Positions 52,016 to 60,339 of a stretch of DNA of 64,000 nucleotides are shown in pieces (within the stretch, counting starts at the first letter, position 1; every line of letters starts with the position of its first letter). Origin of the DNA: Gramella sp. MAR_2010_147 (GTDB lineage Bacteria > Bacteroidota > Bacteroidia > Flavobacteriales > Flavobacteriaceae); the NCBI RefSeq assembly GCF_900105135.1, contig NZ_LT629741.1:310001-374000 (forward strand), given 5' to 3'. The notes under the pieces were generated by a model. That model saw nothing but the letters and a program-made list of their open reading frames with translations, did no database searches and was not told the origin of the DNA. The position numbers and the translations under genes were made by a program.

Positions 52016-53488
52016 ATGAAAATATTAGTTGCACAGATTATAGGCTATGGTTCTTACGGTAAGGGCTTGATGTTGGAGGAGTTACAAAGGTTAATTAAAG
52101 AAAATCCAAATGACGAAATTTACTATTTAACCTGTTCAAATACATTTAATTCATGCTATTTCAACCCTGATAGCAAGCCGGAAATTTGTTACCTATGTAA
52201 AAAGGGAAAAGCCAATAGTCTCAATTTGATTGAAGGGAAATTCCAACATTTAAAGATTGACGACTTACTTGATCAAAGCGATTTTAAAAAGGCCAATGAT
52301 TTTGTTAGTACGATTACAAAAGTAGATTTTGGATTGCAGTACGAAAACTTTAGAGTAGGTGAATCAGCTCTTTCAACATATATTTCCAAAACCAGGGATA
52401 GAGATCTAGAACTTGTTGAAGACAGTTTTACACAAGAGCTTATTTTGAACGGTGTCGCTATGTATATTGCATTAAAGAGATTTTGCGTTGAAAACTCTAT
52501 GGATGTAATTTATAACTTTAATGGTAGGCATATTTATAATAGGGCAGTAATGGATGTTGGTCTGGCTATAAATAAACCATTATATAATGTTGAAATGCCA
52601 AGGATAGGAGGAGCTATTGAGCATTTCAAAAATAAATTACCACATTCTATAAAATATAAGCAAAAACTGTTTGAGGAAGCCTGGGAGGATGAAAACCTAT
52701 CTACTGAAGATAAGGTCAATATTGCCTCTGAATATTTCGAGAAAAGACGTTCGGGAACGAGGGTTAATGCCAGGAGCTTTACAGAAGAGCAGGATAAAAA
52801 TAGTTTGCCTGAAGAAGTAAATTATGACCGAAGTACTACTGTTCTATATACAAGTTCAGACGATGAATTTGCTGCCATAGGAGATGAATTTTCTAATCCA
52901 TATTTTAAAGATCAAAACGAGGGCATATTTTATGTTGCAAAGCTTTTTAATGAAAAATTTCCTGAGCAAAATTTAATAGTAAGAATACATCCCAATTTTG
53001 CAGGTGTGAAATTTGAGTATGCAAAAAAGATTAATTCTTTAAAAAATACATATAAAAATGTGCATTTAGTAGAACCGGAAAGTAAAGTAGATTCTTATGC
53101 CCTAATGGATATTGCTGAAAAAATAATCACCTTTGGCTCCAGTATCACTACAGAAGCAACCTATTGGGAGAAACCTGTGATTATGCTAGGAAGATCTTTC
53201 TTTTCTGGAATGGGTATTGCATATGAGCCTGATACAATTGAAGATTTAGAATCATTAATTAGAAACCCTCTGTCTCCAAAACCAAAACAGGGTTCGCTGA
53301 AATTTGGCTATTATCTAATGAATGGAGGTATGAAAGCTAAATATTATAATAGGGATAATAGGGGGGAAACTTATTTTAAAGGTAAGAAGCTGTATTTCTA
53401 CAGTAAGTCACAATTAATTACGGCTAAAATAATTGAATATGCTTCTCGAATTTTTGGATCTAGACCTTTTAAAAGAAATCATAAATGA
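52016..53488 (+). CDS. Capsule-type GT-B-like protein, possible nonulosonic acid transferase
   Basis: This 490-residue soluble protein is not a member of a family I can name exactly. The C-terminal half has an IVRIHPN segment and the late loop ITFGSSITTEATYWEKPVIM, which resemble capsule synthesis proteins and CDP-glycerol transferases with a GT-B fold. The N-terminal part contains four clustered cysteines (C-x6-C near TCSNTFNSC and CYLC), which could bind a metal. It follows pseI by one base and overlaps the ABC flippase start (ATGA), so it could be the transferase for the CMP-sugar made here. This role is inferred. Confidence 0.65.
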   Translation: MKILVAQIIGYGSYGKGLMLEELQRLIKENPNDEIYYLTCSNTFNSCYFNPDSKPEICYLCKKGKANSLNLIEGKFQHLKIDDLLDQSDFKKANDFVSTITKVDFGLQYENFRVGESALSTYISKTRDRDLELVEDSFTQELILNGVAMYIALKRFCVENSMDVIYNFNGRHIYNRAVMDVGLAINKPLYNVEMPRIGGAIEHFKNKLPHSIKYKQKLFEEAWEDENLSTEDKVNIASEYFEKRRSGTRVNARSFTEEQDKNSLPEEVNYDRSTTVLYTSSDDEFAAIGDEFSNPYFKDQNEGIFYVAKLFNEKFPEQNLIVRIHPNFAGVKFEYAKKINSLKNTYKNVHLVEPESKVDSYALMDIAEKIITFGSSITTEATYWEKPVIMLGRSFFSGMGIAYEPDTIEDLESLIRNPLSPKPKQGSLKFGYYLMNGGMKAKYYNRDNRGETYFKGKKLYFYSKSQLITAKIIEYASRIFGSRPFKRNHK

Positions 53489-55287
53489 AGATTAAGAAAG
53501 TTCTCAAGGATAACTTCCAATATTTTTTTTATTTCTACGGTTACCTTAGACATAGAATATTCATAGCTTTTAGTTTAAGTTTCGCTAGGGGTGTTTTAGA
53601 TGGTTTTGGGCTGGCAATGTTTATACCTCTATTAAAAATGTCATCTGCCGGAACGGAAAGTATTGAAAATGATGGTTTAGGTAATTTGAGTTTTTTACCT
53701 CAGTTTCTAAATAGTATAGGGATTAGTCTGAATATAAGAAATACATTATTTATTATTCTTACATTTTTCTGTTTTAAGGGAATCGTAGCATTTATAGAAG
53801 GATATACCAGGGTGACTTACCAGCAATTATTTATGCGGGAAATAAGACTTAGCAATATTAAATTATTGAACACTTTTAAATTTAGTGAATTTGTTAAATC
53901 TGATGTAGGTAAAATTCAGAATACATTTAGTGCAGAAGTAGGACGTGTAAATATTGCATATAAAAGTTATTTTAAAGCTATAGAATATGGTGTTTTAGTT
54001 CTAGTTTATGTGTGTTTCGCTTTCGCTGCTAATGCTAGATTTGCCATTATTGTAGCTATAGGAGGAATGTTAACTAATTTCTTATTTAAATGGTTGTTTG
54101 AAAGAACAAAGATTCTTTCTAAAAAATATACCAAGAGTGCACATAGTTTTCAAAGTTTGTTGATCCAACACGTAGCTAATTTCAAATATTTAAAAGCTTC
54201 AGGATTAAATTTTAGGTATGGTACTAAATTGGAGGAGAATATCACCGAACTGGAAGAGGTGCAAAAGAATCTGGGATTAGTAGATTCAGTCTTGAGGGCA
54301 TTAAGGGAGCCGCTTACGATATTGGTAGTGGTAATTGCTATTCTAATACAGGTAAGTTATTTTAATTCAGATATAGGTTTAATAATTTTAAGCCTATTAT
54401 TTCTTTATAGAGCCTTAACTTTTTTACTGGCTTTGCAGGAGCACTGGAATAAATTTCTTGGTGTCTCCGGTTCGATGGATAATATGACCGATTTCACTAA
54501 TGAATTAAAAAAAAATAAGGATAGAAATGGAGATGTTGAGTTTAAAGGATTTAAAGAAAAAATTACGATCCGGGACATTCATTTTAAATTCGGGAATACT
54601 CCTATCATAACTGGGTTAAACTTGGAGATTAATAAAAATGAAAGTATAGCTATAGTTGGAGAGAGTGGCTCTGGAAAATCTACTATGATGAATATTTTAT
54701 CTGGTCTACTCTTACCTGAAAAAGGTGAGGTATTAGTTGATGGTAAGCCTTTGAAAAGTTTAGATCTTAATTCGTACAGAAAAAGGATTGGATATATAGC
54801 ACAGGAAGCTCCTATTTTTAATGATAGTGTATTCAACAATATCACATTCTGGGCAAAAAAAAGTGAGGAGAATTTGAAGAAATTTGAAGAGGCTATTCAA
54901 AAAGCTGCCTTATTTGATTTTGTAAATTCTTTGGATAATAAAGAAAATGAGATTCTAGGTAATAACGGTATTAATATAAGTGGAGGGCAAAAACAACGTC
55001 TGTCTATAGCTCGAGAATTATACAAAGATGTCGATTTTTTATTTATGGATGAAGCTACTTCTGCTCTAGATGGAGAAACTGAAGCTGCAATTCAATCTAA
55101 TATAGATAAATTAAAAGGACAATATACTATTATAACAATAGCCCATAGACTGGCAACAGTTAAGAATGCTGATAAAATTATAGTGCTAAAAAGGGGTAAT
55201 ATTGAAAATATAGGAAATTTTAAAGAGTTATCTGAGAGCTCGAGTACTTTCAAAGAAATGATTAAACTGCAAGGTATGTCAGCATAA
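53485..55287 (+). CDS. ABC transporter, MsbA/PglK-like lipid-linked saccharide flippase
   Basis: This 600-residue half-transporter has six membrane helices in residues about 15-340 and an ATPase domain with Walker A GESGSGKST, Q-loop, signature ISGGQKQR, Walker B FLFMDEATSAL and switch His in IAHRL. It probably dimerises and moves an undecaprenyl- or lipid-linked oligosaccharide across the inner membrane, as PglK does. No Wzx or Wzy is recognisable in the window, so this may be the exporter of the locus. It is the last gene before a 256-base gap. Confidence 0.88.
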   Translation: MKIKKVLKDNFQYFFYFYGYLRHRIFIAFSLSFARGVLDGFGLAMFIPLLKMSSAGTESIENDGLGNLSFLPQFLNSIGISLNIRNTLFIILTFFCFKGIVAFIEGYTRVTYQQLFMREIRLSNIKLLNTFKFSEFVKSDVGKIQNTFSAEVGRVNIAYKSYFKAIEYGVLVLVYVCFAFAANARFAIIVAIGGMLTNFLFKWLFERTKILSKKYTKSAHSFQSLLIQHVANFKYLKASGLNFRYGTKLEENITELEEVQKNLGLVDSVLRALREPLTILVVVIAILIQVSYFNSDIGLIILSLLFLYRALTFLLALQEHWNKFLGVSGSMDNMTDFTNELKKNKDRNGDVEFKGFKEKITIRDIHFKFGNTPIITGLNLEINKNESIAIVGESGSGKSTMMNILSGLLLPEKGEVLVDGKPLKSLDLNSYRKRIGYIAQEAPIFNDSVFNNITFWAKKSEENLKKFEEAIQKAALFDFVNSLDNKENEILGNNGINISGGQKQRLSIARELYKDVDFLFMDEATSALDGETEAAIQSNIDKLKGQYTIITIAHRLATVKNADKIIVLKRGNIENIGNFKELSESSSTFKEMIKLQGMSA

Positions 55288-55543
55288 TCAACTTAGGACA
55301 AACAACATTAAATCATTTTCTTTTAATTTTTCAGTAATTGGATATTCAAAGTACTTTAAGAATATTTCATAATAATATGTCGTAAATAAATCGAAAGATG
55401 AGTTATTTCATTTAAGGATTTAAAACGATAATAATAAGTAGGGTATTAAATTTAGAAACAATAATCTTGTTTTTTTTATAACGTAAAATTATGATAGTAT
55501 TGTTTTTTAATTTATAAATATGCACACTATAAACTAGGACAAC

Positions 55544-57076
55544 ATGAAGTTACTTGATTGCACGCTCCGAGACGGAGGATATTATACTAATTGGGATTTT
55601 GATAAAGAACTTGTTAAAACTTATTTTAAAGCTTTTAATAATTTACCAGTAGATTATTTAGAGATAGGTTACCGTTCCAATCCTATGAAGTCTTATCTAG
55701 GTGAATATTTTTACTGTCCTCAGTATGTATTGGAAGAATCAAAAGAAATTTCTTCAAAAAAACTAGTTATCATTTTAAATGAGAAGGATGTTCGGATTGA
55801 ACATGTTTCAAACTTGCTAAAACCTTGCATAGGATACATAAGCATGGTTAGAATTGCAATTGATCCAAAAAATTTTAAAAGAGCCCTTGGTTTAGCGTCT
55901 GCCGTTAAGAATTTAGGTTTTGAAGTGGGATTCAACGTAATGTATATGTCGAATTGGGAAAATGAAAAAGATTTTCTTAATCAGATAAAAGATGTAAATG
56001 GAGTTGTTGATTATTTTTATATGGTTGATTCTTTTGGAGGAGTTTATCCTGAAGATGTGAGAAAAACTTTTGATATTGTGAGAAGCCAAACCGATACAAG
56101 AATTGGTTTTCATGGGCATAATAATCTTCAAATGGCTTTAATTAATACTTTAACAGCAATAGAATGTGGAGTGTCAATCGTTGATGCAACCGTTACAGGA
56201 ATGGGGCGAGGAGCTGGGAATTTACAAACAGAATTATTATTAACAGCACTGAATGCCAGAGAAGGTTTAGAGTTAGACTTTAATGCATTAAGTAAAGTTG
56301 TAGACCCATTTTCTAAAATGCAAAATGATTATGGTTGGGGTACTAATTTGCCTTATATGGTATCTGGTGCAAACTCCTTGCCACAGAAAGAAGTGATGTC
56401 ATGGGTGACTAAGAGGTATTATTCTTTGAATAGCATTATTAGGGCATTATCCAATCAATCCAAAGGGATTAAAGATAATGTTGACTTAAAGGATTTAAAT
56501 GAGGATAAAAATTATAAATCTGCGTTAATTATTGGGGGAGGTCCCACAGGGAAACTACATTCGAAGGCTATTAAAGAATTTATAGCTAAAGAGGATGATT
56601 TATGTATAATACATTCCAGTTCTAAAAATGCTCATGAATTTAAAGATATTAAAAAGTTGCAAATTCATTGTTTGGCAGGGAATGAGGGGCATAGACTGGA
56701 AGAAAGTTATAGTGAAATTAGTATAGAAGATAAATTAGTAATATTACCTCCTTTTCCTCGAACTATGGGGACATATATTCCTAGGAAACTGGAAGATGTA
56801 GCTTTTCAATTAAAGAATATATCTTTTACGGATAAGTATCACGAATCAGTGACATCCCTGGCGATTGAAACAGCTATAAAATTAGGGGTACAAAATTTTT
56901 ATTTCGCAGGTTATGATGGTTACAATGGAGAGATACAGTCTCAAGAACTGGAACTATTTAATGAGAATGAATATATATTTGAAAGTTTGAAGGAGAAAAT
57001 GAAGCATGACCCGGTTTCCATTACCCCTACGTTATATAGTGGATTGTCGGCTGAATCAGTCTTTGCAATAATATAA
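55544..57076 (+). CDS. HMGL-type (DRE-TIM) aldolase with a C-terminal Rossmann-like domain
   Basis: Residues 1 to about 290 of this 510-residue protein form a TIM barrel of the HMG-CoA lyase/4-hydroxy-2-oxovalerate aldolase type. It has the LLDCTLRDGGYY start (D5, R9, D10), the metal-binding HGHNN (H190, H192) and GMGRGAGN. Residues about 325-510 start with SALIIGGGPTGKLHSKAI and look like a separate Rossmann-type domain of unknown role. A cytidylyltransferase, a HAD phosphatase and a GT29 gene follow directly, so the barrel may form or cleave an ulosonic acid-type sugar. No ORF overlaps its start; a 256-base A/T-rich gap precedes it. Confidence 0.82.
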   Translation: MKLLDCTLRDGGYYTNWDFDKELVKTYFKAFNNLPVDYLEIGYRSNPMKSYLGEYFYCPQYVLEESKEISSKKLVIILNEKDVRIEHVSNLLKPCIGYISMVRIAIDPKNFKRALGLASAVKNLGFEVGFNVMYMSNWENEKDFLNQIKDVNGVVDYFYMVDSFGGVYPEDVRKTFDIVRSQTDTRIGFHGHNNLQMALINTLTAIECGVSIVDATVTGMGRGAGNLQTELLLTALNAREGLELDFNALSKVVDPFSKMQNDYGWGTNLPYMVSGANSLPQKEVMSWVTKRYYSLNSIIRALSNQSKGIKDNVDLKDLNEDKNYKSALIIGGGPTGKLHSKAIKEFIAKEDDLCIIHSSSKNAHEFKDIKKLQIHCLAGNEGHRLEESYSEISIEDKLVILPPFPRTMGTYIPRKLEDVAFQLKNISFTDKYHESVTSLAIETAIKLGVQNFYFAGYDGYNGEIQSQELELFNENEYIFESLKEKMKHDPVSITPTLYSGLSAESVFAII

Positions 57077-57078
57077 TT

Positions 57079-57762
57079 ATGTCAATATCTGTTTTTTTAC
57101 CTACCCGCAAGGGAAGTGAAAGAGTTAAGAATAAAAATACTCGAAAATTTTCAAATTTTGAAGGTGGATTGCTTGAGTTGAAACTTATACAATTAAAAAA
57201 CCTCCCTGTTGACGAAATAATTCTATCTACAAATGATGAAGAATCACTAGCTGTTGCTAAAAACTTAGATTCAGAAATATCAAATTTGATAATAGATAAA
57301 AGACCAAATCATCTAGCCTCAAGTAGCACAAGCTTGACCAATTTAATTGAATATGTTCCGGGTCTTACTGCCAATGAAAATATTCTTTGGACACATGTTA
57401 CTTCTCCAATGGTAGATTCTGAAATTTACCGGAATAGTATTCAACAATTTAATAGTGCAATAAATGATGGATTCGATTCATTAATGTCTGTTAATGTATT
57501 CCAGAATTTTTTATGGGATGAGAAATTGAATGACCTGACAAATAGGGAAGGGAATTTAAGGTGGCCCAGGACCCAGGACCTTAAAAAACTTTATGAAATA
57601 AATAGTGCGATTTTTATTACTCCTAGGCAAATTTATCTTCAAAATTCTGACAGAGTTGGCAAAAATCCATTTTTATTTAAAATGAATAAATTAACTTCTT
57701 TAGATGTTGATTGGGAAGATGATTTCAAAATAGCAGAAGTGGTTTATGAAAAATTTAGATAA
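57079..57762 (+). CDS. CMP-sugar synthetase (acylneuraminate cytidylyltransferase family), second copy
   Basis: This 227-residue protein has the nucleotide loop VFLPTRKGSERVKNKNTRKF, a variant of the PseF/NeuA loop, and the later WTHVTSPMVDSEIY and NKLTSLDVDWEDDFKIAE. It differs clearly from pseF at 46310 and probably activates a different acidic sugar. It starts 2 bases after the aldolase gene and overlaps the HAD gene by 17 bases. Confidence 0.86.
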   Translation: MSISVFLPTRKGSERVKNKNTRKFSNFEGGLLELKLIQLKNLPVDEIILSTNDEESLAVAKNLDSEISNLIIDKRPNHLASSSTSLTNLIEYVPGLTANENILWTHVTSPMVDSEIYRNSIQQFNSAINDGFDSLMSVNVFQNFLWDEKLNDLTNREGNLRWPRTQDLKKLYEINSAIFITPRQIYLQNSDRVGKNPFLFKMNKLTSLDVDWEDDFKIAEVVYEKFR

Positions 57763-58375
57763 TATTAGAAATATCTTTTGGGATTTTGACGGGGTTATTA
57801 TGGATTCCATGCCAGTCCGAAATAAAGGTTTTGAAATAGTACTGAAGGATTTCCCAGAAGAACAGGTGGATGAATTGATGAAATTTCATCTTGAAAATGG
57901 GGGATTATCCAGGTATGTGAAATTCAGATATTTTTTCGAAGAGGTTAGAAACGAAAAAGTGTCGGAACAGAAAATTAAAAAACTTGCTTCTGAATTTTCT
58001 AAAATCATGAAAGAATTGTTGGTAGATGAGTCTTTATTAATTGCTGATAGCCTAAATTTTATAAAGAAAAATCATCTCAACTATAAAATGCATGTTGTTT
58101 CTGGCTCTGACCAGGCTGAGCTTAGGTTTTTGTGTAATGAACTAGAGATCGTGCAATATTTTATATCTATTCACGGATCACCTACTCCCAAAAAGGAACT
58201 AGTTAAAAATCTCTTATTAGATTATCAATATTTAAAAGAAAATTGTGTGTTAATAGGGGATTCTATTAACGATTATGATGCAGCATCTACAAACCAAATT
58301 AATTTTATAGGTTACAATTCTATTGATCTAAAAGACAAAGGCAGATCTTATATTTCTTCATTCAGTGTATTATGA
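57746..58375 (+). CDS. HAD-superfamily phosphatase
   Basis: This 209-residue phosphohydrolase has motif I FWDFDGVIMDS, motif II MHVVSGSDQAE, a Lys in PTPKKELVKN and motif IV IGDSINDYDAA. The cap is small and helical. By position it should dephosphorylate a sugar-acid phosphate, comparable to Neu5Ac-9-phosphate phosphatase or KdsC in related pathways. Its ends overlap both neighbours (17 bases; ATGA). Confidence 0.9.
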   Translation: MKNLDNIRNIFWDFDGVIMDSMPVRNKGFEIVLKDFPEEQVDELMKFHLENGGLSRYVKFRYFFEEVRNEKVSEQKIKKLASEFSKIMKELLVDESLLIADSLNFIKKNHLNYKMHVVSGSDQAELRFLCNELEIVQYFISIHGSPTPKKELVKNLLLDYQYLKENCVLIGDSINDYDAASTNQINFIGYNSIDLKDKGRSYISSFSVL

Positions 58376-59139
58376 AAATAGTTAAAGCATTTTTGGGATT
58401 ATTGATCATGCCTTTTAAAATTCGGGTTTTTAATCCGAATAAAGTTTTTCATAGTAAACGTGTTGCGGTTATAGGTCCGGCAGATTCGGCTTATGACAAG
58501 GAGAATGGCGGAAAAATTGATAGTTATGATTTTGTGGTTCGTATGAATAAGGCTCTGGTTACCTGGAATCCAGAGAAAGAGAAATATCTGGGTACTAAAA
58601 CCGATATTTTAATCCATAATTTTCATGAAAATATGGATTCGGGAGGAGGAGGCCCCTTAGATTGGAAATTATTCAACAATTTTGGAGTTAAGTATCTTAT
58701 TCAACCTAGGTTTGATAAAAAAGGCTTTCATTGGATGTTTAATTATTTTAAGAAGTATTTGAATAGGCATAATTCTATATACATGCTTCCATACTCCGAT
58801 AATAAAAAATTATCAAAATTATTTGATAAATATCATCCTACCAGAGGATTCTATGTACTTTACTCGGCCTTAACTTCTCAATGCGAGGAAGTATTCATTA
58901 CCGGTTTCACTTTTTTTAAAACACCATATGCCGAAGGATATAGGGATAATGTAAGGGATATTAAGGACAATAATAAGCATATACAAAAACAAGGTTTTCA
59001 TAATCCTGATTTGGAATATAAACATTTTCTTAAGTTAGTAGAAGATTCTCCGGTTAAAAGAATCACCGTCGATGAGAAACTTTACGATATTTTAAAGTTT
59101 GATTCGCCAGAGCTAATCAAAAAAGTAAGTAAAATTTAA
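58372..59139 (+). CDS. Family GT29 sialyltransferase-like protein
   Basis: This 255-residue protein has recognisable counterparts of the GT29 sialylmotifs. The L motif at about residues 29-62 reads KRVAVIGPADSAYDKENGG and continues IDSYDFVVRMNKA. The S motif at about 155-179 has HPTRGFYVLYSALTSQC followed by EEVFITGF. The VS motif H-x4-E is present as HNPDLE (H210 to E215). GT29 enzymes use CMP-sialic acid; a CMP-sugar synthetase is encoded two genes upstream. There is no N-terminal membrane anchor beyond a short hydrophobic stretch (FLGLLIMPF). It probably acts at the inner face of the membrane. Confidence 0.78.
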   Translation: MKIVKAFLGLLIMPFKIRVFNPNKVFHSKRVAVIGPADSAYDKENGGKIDSYDFVVRMNKALVTWNPEKEKYLGTKTDILIHNFHENMDSGGGGPLDWKLFNNFGVKYLIQPRFDKKGFHWMFNYFKKYLNRHNSIYMLPYSDNKKLSKLFDKYHPTRGFYVLYSALTSQCEEVFITGFTFFKTPYAEGYRDNVRDIKDNNKHIQKQGFHNPDLEYKHFLKLVEDSPVKRITVDEKLYDILKFDSPELIKKVSKI

Positions 59140-59277
59140 ATTTAATCGAATGAAATCTTTGTTAATTGGTATCCTGGCAATTCTAAGATTTTATATATAG
59201 AAGTAAAGATTTTCAAATTTGAAAGTATAAGGTATAAGAACTAGCCAATACCTTTCCAATATTAAATATGTAGTTAT

Positions 59278-60339
59278 ATGAGTGAGAAAAATATTTTTAT
59301 AAATAATATAAAGAATCAGCAAAAATTACTTTACGGCTGCCTCGGTCGGTTGTTGAATAAGGGAACAAAAGTAGCCTTGCTTGATTTCCCAAATCATAAT
59401 AATGTTGGTGATAATGCAATTTGGTTAGGTGAAAAAGCGGCCTTAAAGAAAATTGGAGTTGATATTGTATATCAATGCGATATATACGGCTTCTCCGAGA
59501 AAGCTCTTAGAAAGCGTTTAGGGAATGATGGAGTTGTTTTACTTCACGGTGGTGGCAATTTGGGGTCAGTATGGCCAGAACACCAAATGTTTCGAGAACG
59601 GATAATTAAATTATTCTCAGACATGAAAATTATTCAATTACCACAAAGTGTTCATTTTGATGATGATTCTAAGTTGGAAAAATTTGGACAAATAGCAAGA
59701 GCACACAAGGATCTTCATATACTTATGCGCGACCATGCCAGTCTAAATACTCTAAAGAAACTGAATCTGAACGTAGAACTTTGTCCAGACATGGCTTTGG
59801 CTATGGGACCAGTAGCTCAAAGCGGTAAGCCAGTAGTAGATGTTGTATGGCTTTCCAGAACCGACCATGAATCTGCAGGTAAAGAAACAGAAAGTTTTAG
59901 TTTTAAAACAGAAAAATTGGATTGGCTTACGGGTGAACCTGGTAGGTTTTATTCTAAATTCAGTCCTAAGTTTACAGTTCGGGTAAGACGCTTTGTTCAA
60001 GGTATTTTTCGTAATTCTGGATTAATTCGTGATCATTTCTGGAGCATAAATGCGGCTTCTTTTGACTTGCTTGCTCAAAGAAGATTTAATAGAGGTACTC
60101 GAATTTTATGTAGAGGTAAAATTGTTTTGACAGATAGGTTACATGGCCACATCGTTTCCACTTTATTAGGAAAACCACAGGTGCTACTTGATAATCATTA
60201 CAGAAAGATTGGGAATTACATAGATTGCTTTGAGTCAGAGCAAGAAGCTATTTTTTACATTGGTAGCGATAAGTCGAATATCGAAGCCAAAGTTTCTAAC
60301 GCACTAGAAGTTTTGGAAAAAAGAAATAAGAATGACTAA
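59278..60339 (+). CDS. Polysaccharide pyruvyltransferase-family protein
   Basis: This 353-residue protein belongs to the family that adds pyruvate ketals to sugars from PEP (PF04230 type). It has NHNNVGDNAIW near the N-terminus, VVLLHGGGNLGSVWPE, ILMRDHASLN and the late LTDRLHGHIVSTLLGKP. It resembles EpsI/EpsO-type proteins of exopolysaccharide operons. Sampled stretches reach almost 50 percent G+C, higher than the left-hand neighbours. A 138-base gap precedes it, and it overlaps the next gene by 8 bases. Confidence 0.88.
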   Translation: MSEKNIFINNIKNQQKLLYGCLGRLLNKGTKVALLDFPNHNNVGDNAIWLGEKAALKKIGVDIVYQCDIYGFSEKALRKRLGNDGVVLLHGGGNLGSVWPEHQMFRERIIKLFSDMKIIQLPQSVHFDDDSKLEKFGQIARAHKDLHILMRDHASLNTLKKLNLNVELCPDMALAMGPVAQSGKPVVDVVWLSRTDHESAGKETESFSFKTEKLDWLTGEPGRFYSKFSPKFTVRVRRFVQGIFRNSGLIRDHFWSINAASFDLLAQRRFNRGTRILCRGKIVLTDRLHGHIVSTLLGKPQVLLDNHYRKIGNYIDCFESEQEAIFYIGSDKSNIEAKVSNALEVLEKRNKND

